Of a stretch of DNA of 64,000 nt, positions 12,936 through 25,090 are shown piece by piece. The stretch spans positions 35,578,021 to 35,642,020 of the forward strand of contig NC_063188.1 in NCBI RefSeq assembly GCF_023159225.1, given 5' to 3'. Position 1 is the first letter of the stretch, and every line of letters begins with the position of its first letter. The translations under genes and the position numbers were made by a program. The stretch is from Perognathus longimembris pacificus (lineage: Eukaryota; Chordata; Mammalia; Rodentia; Heteromyidae). The notes beneath the pieces are model-generated. The model was not told the origin of the DNA and ran no database searches. It worked only from the letters and a program-made list of their open reading frames with translations.

Positions 12936-13674
12936 TTGATTGTGCTATCCATGGGCTTGGGCATTGGCTTTGCTAGCCGTTTTTGGAGATGGTGTTTCCC
13001 ATTACTATCATTCTACCAATTCAGCCATTTATTATATTTTTCCATTTGATAGAATGCAACATTTAGAGTTCCTGGGACTTCTTATAGGCTCATTAGACAG
13101 AATTTACATTTGTCCCAAGAAGGACAGATCCCCCTCTACTCAGTTGCACAGGGTGTGGATGGGGTGTTGAAGGGAACCTTGGAGAGAGGGAGTGGTCCCT
13201 GTCTCCTACATACTACACTGGCTGTGCTTATCCTGGCAAGCCTACTGGAGAGCTAAGGCAACCATCCAGATAATTCCTGCTGAAAATCTGCTGTAGAAGA
13301 AAGAAGTTCTGAATTATCCTGGTTTACCCTACATATACATTAATCATATGCACTGGATTCAGTTAGTACATCAAAAATTTCCCTGGGTAGACACAGCCCA
13401 AGTGTCCCAAAGAAAACACAAGCCATTTGCTTAGGTCCTGCATTTCGTGTTTCATTTCACTTGGTAAAAAACCAAGTGGAAGTTTTCAGATGTGAAGCCC
13501 ACATTTCACTTCTTGGGATGGTGTTCAGTGGTTGGGCAGCAACCTCAATGTTTGAAAGCAGCTGGGGAGTTTCTTCTAAGAGCTGCCTGGCTCTAAGGAA
13601 AAGAAGGAGATACTGTGCCTTTGCTCCCATATGCTGGCTCTCTCTCTATTTTTCTATGTTTTTCCTCCACCTTT

Positions 13675-13830
13675 CCCACTCTCTACCTTTCTCTTTTTCC
13701 TTTTCCTTTTCCTTTTCATTCTTCTCTCTTTTTCCTTTTACCAATCTCTTTGCTTTTGTCATTACTTTCTTCTTTTAATTTCCTTTTCTGCCTCTCCTCC
13801 CTCCTTCTTCGTCCTCTCTTCTTTAGTCTT
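13675..13830 (+). repeat. Polypyrimidine tract
   Basis: About 150 bp almost purely C and T on the plus strand, with ttttcc/ttctct units. It explains the long Phe/Leu/Ser-rich open frames here, which are not genes. Homopurine-homopyrimidine tracts can form triplex DNA, but no mirror symmetry was established. Confidence 0.85.
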
Positions 13831-15883
13831 TGTCTTTCCTTTATATTAGGAAAAAACCTATTTTTCACGAAAATATAAATGAAGAAACAAAACAGGAAGT
13901 GTTCATATTTTGTTTAACTTGCTGATCTTTAGCCAAACAAGTGTTGATGGGTTATATGAAGCAAATGCCTCAAATAATTTCCCCTGCACTTTGCGGGTGC
14001 ATGTCTGTAATCTTATGACAGTGGCTTGAGACCTGACCCATTAGTTTTGTATGGCCCATGAGCAAAGAATGAGTTTTTACATTTTTATAGCGCTGTTTTA
14101 AAAAAAGATGATGAATAAGAAGAATATGATGCAACAGAGACCATATGTGACCCACAATTCCTAAACTATTTACTATCTGGATCTTTACAGAAATGAATTG
14201 CCACCCTTGAATTAGAGACCAAGCAGGGTTTGGAAAAGTTCCAAATAAACTAAGTAGAAACAGGTATCAAGTTAAGACATTGCTGTCCATAGTGTAGCTG
14301 ACAGGCAGTGGGGTTTGCTCTAGTAGGGCTGTGGTTTTGTGGGAGACATGTTAGATACCTTCAGAAAATGTTTTAAAAAGCTTCTTACCACAAAGAGATA
14401 ATAAAGGAGCATTAAAAAAATCCCTAAGTCAATAGCACATATGAACATTCACTGTCCTTACCTTGTTTAAGCAAATTCAGTGACTTAGTCACTAGAACCT
14501 TTTAAAAGACTTTTTCACATAGAAGTCTGTAATGTGCCTTAAATAAAAGGCCATTAAATCATGTTTTCACAGATTTTGATTCAAGTTATTTCTCATGCAA
14601 GGAAAGACCAAAGGAGGTTGTATCTTCCAGCCTTTTGTTTCTCTAGAGAAATCTGTGCAACTAAAGTAGATGATCGAATATGATGTAAAGCCAATTACAT
14701 TTGAAGAAAAATCTCCTCATTGTAATTTTGATAGGAGGCTCTGTTTAGTATGCACTGATTTATTATATTATATATTCATGCACAAAGAAATTTCTTTGTT
14801 AGTACTGTGAGTAGATGGAGTGTTAGGAAGATATTCACAGAGAAAATGCATTGCCAGTACACTCTCCTTGGGATGTACATGTATTAAGGAAATGAAGAGA
14901 ACTTGGGACAATACTCTCAATATTGTTGGGAAATAAAAAAATTGACCACATAAACCTTATTAAAAACAAAGACCACCTGATTTTAAACCCTTTTTCAGAA
15001 GGCATTTCTATAAAGCAAGATTGTTCTATATTGAAGAAGTAGAATTTGATTTAGAAAAGTTACTTGGAAATGAATTATAACACATATTAGCAAACAAAAA
15101 GGTAAAATGAAGGAGGAAATGGAGACAAAATAGAAACCAGAAGAATGAAAGGCCCAAGAAAGAGCTCCTAATGTGATGATAGATTTTCAAAATATCAGTG
15201 CTCTAGTCATTCTACAGCTTGGCAGAGGTGAAAAAAAATCCATAATTATGAATTTTTCTGTGCTCTAACTATTGGTTACTGATTATCTGATTTGTAAAAT
15301 GAATAAATTAACACCCTGTAAATTCTTGTAAATATCAGTATTGTTATAACACACATGTATGTGTGTATGTGTGTGTGTTAAAAGACAAATATGTAGTGCA
15401 TAGACTATGGTATACTTTGTTACTTTGGTAGATTCAAATAATAATACTTTGATGTGCTTAAACCCATAGCTATATAAGGCAGCCATTAATTAAAAACGAA
15501 GTGTTGGAGTGAGACTGGGTACACAAAATAGATAATATTCCAGCAAATTTCGCAGAATATTAGCTATTTCAACAATGGTATTTACAAATACATAGTTTAA
15601 TATTTGAACACTCAAAATTAAATCTATATGGGTTTCTCTTATATCAAGAAGAAGAAATGTTTTTCATCATATATTTCTGGAAAATTATCCAACCTTTGTT
15701 ATATTAGAGGATTATGGTGAAATACTTAATATTGTTTTACTAAAAATATTACTCAGATTTTAGATGATACTTATAAATACTAACTTCTATTAGAAGTGTT
15801 ATAAATGTTGAGTATCTTTGATAATATTGCTTAATCCTTGGGGCCTTGAATATGATTCTAGAATTTTTATTCAGGTGTTTTGT

Positions 15884-16095
15884 TTTGTTTTGTTTTGTTT
15901 TTTGTTTTTGCCAGTCCTGGGGCTTGGACTCAGGGCCTGAGCATTGTCCCTGGCTTGCTCAAGGCTAGCGCTCTGCCACCTGAGCCACAGTGCCACTTCT
16001 GGCCATTTTCTATATATGTGGTGCTGGGGAATTGAACCCAGGGCTTCATGTATAGGAGGCAAGCACTCTTGCCACTAGGCCATATCTCCAGCCTC
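15884..16095 (-). repeat. IDL-Geo dimeric SINE with TSD
   Basis: Full-length copy, minus orientation, with a (TTTTG)n-type tail on the plus strand. The 13-bp direct repeat tcaggtgttttgt at 15871-15883 and 16096-16108 is the target-site duplication. The left half has gttcaattcc-type box B and the right half the cttgagcaag region. Confidence 0.92.
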
Positions 16096-17500
16096 TCAGG
16101 TGTTTTGTAAGTAGGGGTTGCTTCATGTTTGTGATAATACGATATAAAGACCTTCCCATTTGCTGCCTCACCCAAGTCATTACTTAGCTATTTGATGAAG
16201 AGTTAGCGATACTAAATTTCTTCAGCAGTAGTTTTGATTTCTTTCATGTTACCATTCTGCTTAACTATGGACTAGAAGAAGGTTGATTAACCATTAATAT
16301 GGCCTTGCTGATACCTTGTGAGTCCAGGAACTTTATTTCTTAACATTTCTGATTTTGGAGGCTGTATTGGTAATGAATCCTTTCTTTTTGCTTTGGCTTT
16401 TTAATCTGTGGGTAGGTGAGCAAAGACTGGAAAGAATCCACATTTTCTCTCTTTTCACTTTTATCTCTTCACAGAGAGGAAAGGGAGTGTTAGAATGAGA
16501 AAGTGGAGAGTAGTAAAGAACATGACTGGTAAACTGCCCTTCCTGTTCTCTTTTCTATTTTCCTCCAAAGCTTTAGAATTGTGTACAGGCAATTCATTTT
16601 CCCTAGCACAACCTTACTTGAATATGATACAAAACTACTGGCCACTTGGGGAATCTTTTCAGTGTTTCTTTCAGTATTTTAGATAATCTTAAATCTTATT
16701 CTGTTCTACTGACTTTTTTAAAAAAATTAAATGGTTGTTCTTTGAGCCCCAGATTTCCAAATTAAAACTGTTTACAGTGGATTCTAACCTCTACCACAAA
16801 CTTTGATGAGAAAACTTGTCCATTTATATCAGCAAACTTTTGATGCGATTGTAGTAGTTCCCTTTCTCTTGTGATCAACATTTCTGATTTTATTCCATGT
16901 AAGTAAATTTCACACAATGTGTTAAATTTCCTTAGTTGTACATGTCACCTCTGCCTCACACTTTTTAGGTCACAGACATTAGATTGCCTGGAAAAGGATT
17001 TTATTATTCCCAAAGGACAACTTATTTGAATAGTGTCCAAGCTACTCAGCTATTAGAGGAAATATTGGCAATGAATACTTACATATCCATGTACAAAAAT
17101 GTTTTTTGCATGCTTCACTTCAACAGTGGACTAGGGATCATCTGACACCAGATGTATTCTTCAATCATTTGTCATTTCATTGTCAGCACTATTGCATGAC
17201 TAGTACTAAGCATTAAAGAACGAAAAGATTTGACTAGTGAAGAAAGTTTAACCAATGCAAGAATGTGATTACACATTTTACTTTCCCCCTTAAATTAGTG
17301 AAAGAATCCTAGGATTCTTGGAGGAAAGAAACATAGGAAAAATTGAGCATGATACCTGAGGCTAATAGATTTAATTTTAATGGGCATAATGAATCAAGCC
17401 AATGCATGATAATAGTTTTAATTTACTAGTGTCTTTCTCTAGTACACTTATACAGCATTAACTCACCCTCTAGGCTTTCCAATGAGTAGAAGGGCGAATT

Positions 17501-18017
17501 TGCCCGGCTTTGCTCTACCCCCACATCCACGTGGGGGTCCTGGGCTTCTCTGCCTCTTCTGTGTGTGTGGTCCTCTGCCGCCCTCTCACATCCCCCTGGC
17601 CAGTAGGGAAATAACTGCGGGAGTGGAGTCCATGGGTAGCCTCAGGTGGCCTGTGGTCACCGGACCCCCCATACCCAAGGAAGACACAGGTGCGTGGGAG
17701 TCCCGGAGAAAGCCTCAGGGGCGTTCTGGTTTATTCAAATGAGGAGCCAACAGATATACCCCCAAAGGCGGGCACAGGAGAGGGGCCACTGGTTGGCCAC
17801 AAGGACTGTTCCTCAGGTGATGTCACAGGACTTCCTTTATGGGCGGAGACCCAGCCCCCCAAGAGCTGGGTCTCTGGAGGCTCCGCTGCCATGATGGCAT
17901 GCAGTGCTCGCCCCCAGGGGCTGGGGGACTTCTCTTCCGGTTGAAGCCGGAAGATGGGAGTGGCTAGCTTTTACACTGCCCCAGGGCTGGGGGGAAGGGC
18001 AGCGTGAATCCCCAACA
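17501..18017 (-). mobile_element. Solo LTR of an endogenous retrovirus
   Basis: A 517-bp GC-rich block starting TGCCCGG and ending CCCAACA (TG...CA ends), flanked by the exact 5-bp direct repeat gaatt at 17496-17500 and 18018-18022. If read on the minus strand it begins TGTTGGGG, has a CATAAAGG TATA-like box at about 17834-17841 and an AATAAA signal at 17730-17735, about 100 bases apart as expected for U3-R. A CRE-like TGATGTCA lies at 17818-17825. No gag, pol or env sequence is adjacent, so it is a solo LTR left by recombination. The class is uncertain: 5-bp duplications fit ERVL-like, while a mutated 6-bp one would fit class II. Confidence 0.75.
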
Positions 18018-20984
18018 GAATTGAAATGCCTCTGAAGGATTTTTTCTTCTTCACTCCACTTAGAAATAATTGCATCTAAAGCTTCTGCTAGAATGGCCCA
18101 AATCATAATTCATAATAAATATTGTGCATTTATGTTGAAGCATTTCACTTGTTTTCTCATAAAAGTAAACAACTACAGGATTGAGTTCTTTCTACTTTTG
18201 AGACTTAGAAGGGTATTTTTTTCCATCTGACCAGAGGGCCTCAGCCCAATCCAATTTTTTACATTCTTAAAATCTGTACAGAGACATTGAGATAAGATAG
18301 GTCCAAGAGCCTAAAACCGTACTCATCCAAAAATGTCCCCAATCTCAGGATCTCAATTGCACAGCTGGGTTCTGTTGGTCACATGTCAGCTTCAGAGCAC
18401 ATCTGTTCATTCCTTAAGGATCCACTAGTCCCCATGAACACAATGTGCTCTGTGTAGAGTACTTTACACCACAAAACCCAGCAGCTGCATGGGTGAGAAA
18501 ATCTCTACTTCTCAAGTTTGTGTCTCTAGGCAGTTTGAGTAGAGTGTTTTCTGTCTGGCTTACTTTTGGTTGCCTGTCACTTCTGACATTCAGATGCCTG
18601 TTGGCAACAAGGTTGCTTTTACTGTGCTCAGGGACAGATGTTTCTAGTCTGGGAGGAAACAGCCAATTTTTTTTTTTACTGGAAAGTAGGAATTCTTGCC
18701 ACATTTAGGCACCCAACCTGAGAAAACATAAGGAAGATCCTGACTACAGGGCTCAAGAATGGAAAGGTAGTTTCTGCCAGGAAAATAATGTCCAGATCTA
18801 AAGACTGAGTTTGGGGATTTAGGAAAATTCTATGCGTCAAATTTCTCCATTTCTGCTAGCTTGTAATAGCCAAAGAACAACATTTCCCTAGTGGGGCATG
18901 TGGGAAAGGTACAGACAACTCCAGTGCATCGTGGAAAATGATATGTTTGTGTTTAAGCTTTCTGAGAACCAGGAGGAAAAGCGAGCAAGAGTAATAGAGC
19001 CAGAGAAAGGCAGACATGGAGAGACACATACAGAGACAGAGGCAAAATACTTTCATGAAATTTTGCAATTTTGTGCACTCCAAAGTTTTTTTTGTATTAA
19101 GAGATCAAGGACCCATACCATGACAATTCTGAAACTTTAAAAGTGTTCAGACTTTGAGTGGACATACCATGATATTGGCACAAAGGCAACTCATGATACA
19201 TGAAAAATAGACACTAAAATTGAGTTAGTGCCAAACATTTGCTAATTTGATCCATACAAAGTTATTGTTGTAGATGAAGAATGATTTCAGGAAGTCTGTT
19301 TTTATAGTCCTCAAAGGGCCTCAATGCTAGTTTTTTGGAGGAAGGAGTATTGCTAGGTCAACAAGTTTTAAATGAGATGTGAGGAAGAAACACAGTTGGT
19401 AATATTGTAGCTAGGCTTTCCCTCTCCCCCAGAGGAATGTGTCTATATTTATATAACATAACCTGTTAAATATGTACCAATGGCTGTAAATACAGACCAT
19501 AGAAGCTTCTTTAATAACATACATACACCAAGTCCAAAATGTTCTACTCTGTCATTCATGTGTAAATCAAGTATATTATTCATATACTTCATCGACTTCC
19601 TGAAAGTGTGCTAAAAATGCCACGGAAAAACTCATTAATCGTGACATGGTGACTGCTCAGCTAGCTCTGAAATGTTGATGGAAAAGAAAAATTGTCAAAG
19701 GGCCTTTTTAACAACCTCTGCAGGTTACACTCGCAAATCAGAATCCAGAGAACATGAATTTCCTCGTTCAGGAAGGAAGGATTAAAATCAAACACCCTCC
19801 AGTGGTTGCATCTAAAAACTACATAGTTATCCCAAATGGCTTATTGTAAAAGTCTTCTTATGTACCACTGAACATCCAAGATCAAGTCCCTGTTCAGGCA
19901 TAGAAATGGACAATCTAAAAAAAAAAAATTAAAATTGCCTTGAATGTACTATTGAATGTCTGCCTATCTTGACAGCGTTTTATGAGGTTTATGTTGAACA
20001 ATTTTAAATAATAATCAATAATAATAATTGCCGAGGTAAACTAAGTGAATCCCACCTACCCTCTTATGGAGTATATTGCAGTGTTAATAAAATCTATAGC
20101 TTGAGCTAGATGGTTTTGTGTTTTATGTAAGCTTTGTACCCTATGGTCAAGGATTTTCACCTGTGTATGGTACACATAAATGATAGTGGATCTCTATACA
20201 CATATGAAATACATTTTTCTTATTTTCCTGCTCACCCAGTCTTATTCCTGTTCATGCGCAACATGTGTTTTGTTATGTTTTAAGCAATAGTCATCTACTG
20301 AGTCTCAACTGGATCACCTGTGTCCCATGTGATTCTTACTTCCCTTTCTAATTTGCATGATGGTGTCAAACTCTCATTGCAGAAGAAGGTCACTAATGTT
20401 GAAATGTTCAGACATGAATAGAGATATTTTATAGTCACTGGTTGGACTTCATAGAGGGTGCTTATTATGCTGCTAAACTTTGTGGATTATAAAGCAGTAG
20501 AGCAGTACTATACTGAGTCATAGTGAAGATGATTACATGTATAATATTGATTTTGCTTAATGATATACTTACTACCTTAATATGATTTATTATATTCTCA
20601 CTTGAAAAATGTATTTTGTTGAATTCCTGTATTTAACAAGATGCTATTAGCAAAAAACTTATGATGACATAGCAACTGAATGAATTGGGTAATATTAGTA
20701 ATGTATTTACGCTTTTCACCAGTAGTCACCTTTTATTTGTTTTTCTCATCTCTAAAATAAAATATATACTTATATATTTATAAGAGTTAACATTATTCTT
20801 GTAAATTGCACACAGTTTTCTTTCAGAAAAATACCGTTTCCCTTACATTGACACGATTGAAAAGAATCCCTTTGAAATACTCTCATATAAAAATTGACAC
20901 CTTTGTTTATCTCATTCTCATCACTGCCTCTTCTCTTCAACTAGCTCTATTGAAACAAAACAAACACACATGTCTGAAATACTA

Positions 20985-21530
20985 ATGAGCTTAGGTCTTT
21001 TGGAAGATGCTAATGGTGTATGAAGACAAATAAGAAACAAGACCTATCCTCATGCAGATTATAAGCTGGCTGACTAAACAAGATATAAACAGAAAGTTCC
21101 AAAAGGTGATAAAACAATACAACATGTCACAGGAGCAAGAATTTTTATACTGCAAACTCAAGGGATTGAGAAAGTATTGTGGAGTTTCCCCCAAAGTGGT
21201 AAAGTAGAGAAGGATAAATAGGATTTGCAAAGACAGAGGAGTTTTGTGAAGACACACATGCAGAGCAGAGGTGCAGTTTTGTTAGAGTAGAAGCTCTGAG
21301 TAGAGAAAATGGTAGGATAAAGACTTAGGAGAAAATGTTGGTGAGCAATAGATTATAAAAATGTTTAGATAAGGGTTATAGATTTTACCTTATAAGAAAT
21401 AATAAAGTGGATTGAACAGGAGTGTGACAAAATCAGGGCTGTGTTCATCATATTAATATGGCTAGATGGATGAGAGGAAAGATACGAGACATAATCCACG
21501 TTGTAGGGGTAAGGTAATTATGTTTTCTAC
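20985..21530 (+). repeat. Ancient L2-like LINE remnant
   Basis: The order of motifs resembles the 3' part of an old mammalian LINE: cctcatgcagattataagct, then a deg. gcagagcagaggtgca, then gggttatagattttacctta and gaacaggagtgtgacaaaat. The divergence is large, so the family call rests on memory of consensus order and is moderate. Confidence 0.45.
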
Positions 21531-21944
21531 TAGCATGGTGAAAGTGACAGTGGAAAAGGTAAAAGGGACACTGAATTTGGGAGGAAAATAGTATAATTAA
21601 ATGACTTTGAGGCATCAGGATAAACCTTAGGAAAGAAATCAGTATGGAATGGTATTTTATGCCATGAAAATGAAGAAAATTACAAGGAGAAACAAGTAGA
21701 GGACCATGGGAGGAAACTTGGGAAATTCTCACATTGCAGGAAATGAATCCATAATTATTGTTTGTTTTGGTCCTTTCCATGCACATGCAATCATGTATAC
21801 ACATAAACTATATATCTCTAAGAAAAAACAATTAACAACCAAATTTCAGTTGTTCCCATTTGTCTTCTGTCATCTTAATGACTATGGTAGACTGCTGACA
21901 ATCTGAATAAATATTTCTGATTGATTATGACATAGCAAAATGAG

Positions 21945-22075
21945 AACTAGCATTAAACAGACCTAAGATTTACTCCTAACTATGCCATTTATCACTTATC
22001 TGATTTTGAACCTCATTGAGCTTTAGTTTCCTCATTTATAGAAGGATATGAATTTCTGATATCACTCTGTCTTTC
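21945..22075 (+). repeat. MIR (ancient SINE)
   Basis: A diverged core containing actatgccatttatcactta, gattttgaacctcattgagc and tttagtttcctcatttatag, in the order of the MIR consensus (ctctgccacttac ... cctcagtttcctcatctgt). Confidence 0.75.
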
Positions 22076-22722
22076 TCTTTCCAAGTAATTGTAAATATGC
22101 AAGAACATAATATATGTAAAATTATCTTTTATATTTTCAAGTGCTGAAAATACGGGCTTTTTATTTTGTAATTTCTGTGTGTGTTTAAATGAACATGTCC
22201 TGATCTATAGTTGAGTTCAAGCTTTCCCTCTCAAGAATATCAACAAACATACATACAAATTAATTTTAACACTTTTATTTCCCCTCAAAGACATTTTCAA
22301 ACAATTCTTTGAGGCCAAAGGGCATATCTTTAGCTTAAGTATGGTCCTTTTACTTTACCACATACGTATTCTGAACAAAGTACACATATATAGCAAAAAG
22401 AAAGTACATATTTTGACTGAAGATGAACTTATTCTGAAAGTACTATAGTCAGTGGCCTCATATACCTTTTTAAAAATTATTTTTTTTATTATTTTAAGTA
22501 GCTGCACATTTCCACAAATCAGTTATTAGTACAATGCATTTTAACTCATGTAGGTGGATTTTTCCATAGATTTTTGAATGAATGACAAGGCATAATGAAT
22601 AACAAGGGTGACTAGGAAGGATCCAAAGTTACAAGTGAAATGAGTGGAGGTATGTGTAGGAGCACAGTGACAGACAACTAACTCTGTGACATGGCTACCT
22701 GGCTTTAATTGACTTTTGAAGA

Positions 22723-22926
22723 CTTTTTTTCTGGTATCAGTCCTGAAGCTTGAATTCATGGGTAGTGCTCTTACCATTTGAGCCACAATTATACTTCTGG
22801 CCATTGGTGGTTAATAGGAGACAAGAATCTCATGAACTTTTCTGTCTGGTCTGGCTTCAAACTGTGATCCTAATGTATAAGCCTCCTGAGTAGTTAGGAT
22901 TACAGGTGTAAGCCACTAGTACCCAG
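22723..22926 (-). repeat. B1-type composite SINE, degraded
   Basis: The poly-T and tggtatcagtcctgaagctt mark the 3' unit; gcctcctgagtagttaggat marks the B1 head. It lies about 290 bp from the 23213-23383 exon's donor, outside the splice region. Confidence 0.8.
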
Positions 22927-23212
22927 ATACTTTTCAAAAAAAAAATAGAAGTTCATGATTTTCTCAGGACACTCAGGCAATAAAATAAAGACTAACCTTA
23001 AAGTACAATATAAAGATCACAAGTAAAATATAAGTGTGAATGCCTTAAAATTTTTTCGATGTTCTAAAGTCAGAATACATGCAATTGAGAAATTTCAATT
23101 AAAAAATCTGTGAGAAACAGTTCTCTAAATACTTGGCTCTGATGCTTGAAACAGTCATAGAATTTGCTAAAAGAAACTGAATGTTTGAAACACAAATTTT
23201 GAAAGTACTTAC

Positions 23213-23383
23213 TTCCACTTGGAATCAGGTCCCTTTCTGGAATGAAAAGTTTATATCCATAGTGCTTTTCCAGGACATCTGGCAGTATTTCAAGAGCAAA
23301 CTGCTCTTCTTCAGGATTGTCACAGTCTAGAGTATCTTGTTCCACTTTTGTGTATGAAAGATAAGCATCGTATTCCTTGTTGT
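23213..23383 (-). CDS. IL1RAPL2: IL1RAPL2 internal exon: N-terminal TIR domain
   Basis: Exon of 171 nt with a pyrimidine-rich acceptor ending cttcttcaag and the consensus donor gtaagt; phase 1-1. It encodes [19 protein letters not shown], then [20 protein letters not shown], then [20 protein letters not shown] is TIR box 1, and RDLIPSG corresponds to TIR box 2 (usual form RDxxPG). The TIR domain acts in the cytoplasm as a protein-interaction module; in IL1RAPL proteins it links to synaptic signalling rather than classical IL-1 signalling (established for the paralogue IL1RAPL1). An open reading frame that runs on past the donor here is intronic read-through and not part of the protein. Confidence 0.95.
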
Positions 23384-24329
23384 CTTGAAGAAGAACAACA
23401 AAGAGTTGGAAGTTTTAGTAGGTTCTTGTTCACCACTAAAAGTCTGTAATTACTGAGAGGCTGGAATCAGTGCTATAATTAGTCACTGCTTTTATTAATT
23501 GAAAAGGTATATCACATACTATATAACAGGAAATCTAGTCTACTTTATCATAAATAATTCATGTGACATGCACTTACACAATGGGTCACTTATAATCAAG
23601 AGAGAATAAAACATAAATTTATGATTTGTGACTTTGAGGGAGTCTACACATTTGTGATGTTTGTGGATGTGTGTAAATGATTATCTCAGTGTGTCTGAAT
23701 GCAGGACTAAATAGAACAAAGTCAGGGATCTGACCCTTTATATGCCAGTTGGCTTAGCTTGGTTGCTTGGTCACAGACTATACCTTGTTTTCACAAATAT
23801 GTATAAGAGATCCAAAGTGGGCTGGGCTCTAGGGTGTGGAAGATTGAAATAATCCAACTTCACTTCTGGAGACACTACTCACAGCACATGCCATACTTCC
23901 AGTTGGTTAGTGTCGTCATCCTCATATACAAAAAGCAGTTCATTACCAAATATTAGGGACAGCAGCTGGGTTTCATACAAGTACATTGCCTGTCCATGGC
24001 CAACTAATTTGACACAAGCTCCCAAAGAAACCTTTGTTTCAAACTATACATCCTTCCAATTTTGCCAAATTAAGTTTTCCCTTCACACATTCAGTCAGGG
24101 AGTTAACTGTACTTTGCGAGTATGTTTTTTTTCCCCACCTTTGCTGTATTGGCTCAGAGCCAGTCTCTCTAAAATGCGCCTGTATGCATACATTTTTTCC
24201 TACCAAATGTTATTGAACAAAGCTACTCAAGGTAAAACTCCTCAAGTTTTAGAAGGAGTGAAGTTGAAAATTTACAGTAGCATTTTCAAAATTCTTTTTA
24301 TTTATTGAAAAATTATTTCTTTTTATCTT

Positions 24330-24545
24330 ATTTCATCTTCTCTCTCTTTTTTGGTTTGTTAATTGGCTTATATTAGTTGTACGGGGGATCTCATTGTTAC
24401 AACAGCATACATGTTTAAAGTATATTTCAAAACAACTTCACTCCCTTTGTCATACTTCCTCAGAGGAGGAGGTAACAAGAACTGTACTCACTGCCTTATG
24501 TAACTGTAACCCCTCTGTACATTACTTTGACAATAAAAAAATAAA
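24330..24545 (+). mobile_element. L1 3' end, 5'-truncated
   Basis: The plus-strand L1 3' UTR terminus: gcatacatgtttaaagtata, gaggaggtaacaagaactgt, then taactgtaacccctctgtac and tttgacaataaaaaaataaa. It is more diverged than other lineage L1 tails here, so an older subfamily. The 5' boundary is not defined. Confidence 0.75.
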
Positions 24546-24890
24546 TAAATACTATTGCTAGAGATCAAGTTCAATTTAAAAAAATAGAAACCCTGACAAC
24601 TTTCCTTGTTGCATTTTCATGGTTGCTAATAATCTGTTCTGACAGTATTCAACATTATTTATCCTCCCTTCCAGCACCTCCTGCTAGTCTCCACCCACCC
24701 AGTCTTCCCCCATCCCCCACGGGTCATGGGCTTTTGTTGAGTTTCTCCATGCTTCTTTCATACACACTTGAGTTAAAAAGTTTTCAACCTCTTTCTTAAA
24801 AAATATTCTTACACGTTACTTTCATGAGATTAGGTTCATGTAGAAGTACTAATGATTATTACACTCAGATGTTTACAAATAATTCTTTTT

Positions 24891-25090
24891 TTTTGGCCAG
24901 TCCTGGGCCTTGGACTCAGGGCCTGAGCACTGTCCCTGGCTTCTTCCCGCTCAAGGCTAGCACTCTGCCACTTGAGCCACAGCACCGGTTCTGGCCGTTT
25001 TTTCTGTATATGTGGTGCTGGGGAATCGAACCTAGGGCCTCGTGTATCAGAGGCAGGCACTCTTGCCACTAGGCTATATCCCCAGCCCCC
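24891..25090 (-). repeat. IDL-Geo dimeric SINE with TSD
   Basis: A complete, well-preserved copy. The 14-bp duplication aaataattcttttt occurs at 24877-24890 and 25091-25104. It has the ID-like head (gctggggatatagcctagtg on the minus strand) and the right unit ending ccaggactggcc. Confidence 0.95.

Larger units (their letters stand above)
10759..23212 (-). other. IL1RAPL2: IL1RAPL2 intron (12.5 kb) between the two TIR exons
   Basis: Bounded by the donor gtaagt at 23212 and the acceptor tag next to 10758. It contains few young repeats: one IDL-Geo SINE (15884-16095), one B1-type SINE (22723-22926), a solo LTR (17501-18017), a CA microsatellite, a pyrimidine tract and ancient MIR/L2 remnants. 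I recognise nothing in 10759-12897, 14000-15870, 16109-17495 or 18023-20984. Open frames in these stretches are short and look random. Confidence 0.85.

Noticed and set aside
13461..13878. Long Phe/Leu/Ser open frames in three frames
   Set aside because: Produced by the polypyrimidine tract, which lacks stop codons in this orientation.
17482..17944. Three overlapping GC-rich, Pro/Gly-rich open frames
   Set aside because: They fall within the solo LTR, where high GC reduces stop codons; none continues beyond it.
18414..18708. Overlapping open frames on both strands (96 and 87 codons)
   Set aside because: No family motifs, no splice signals in a matching phase, no conservation evidence available.
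23910..24308. 132-codon plus-strand open frame
   Set aside because: No recognisable domain, no splice or promoter context, AT-rich intronic sequence running into an L1; probably chance.
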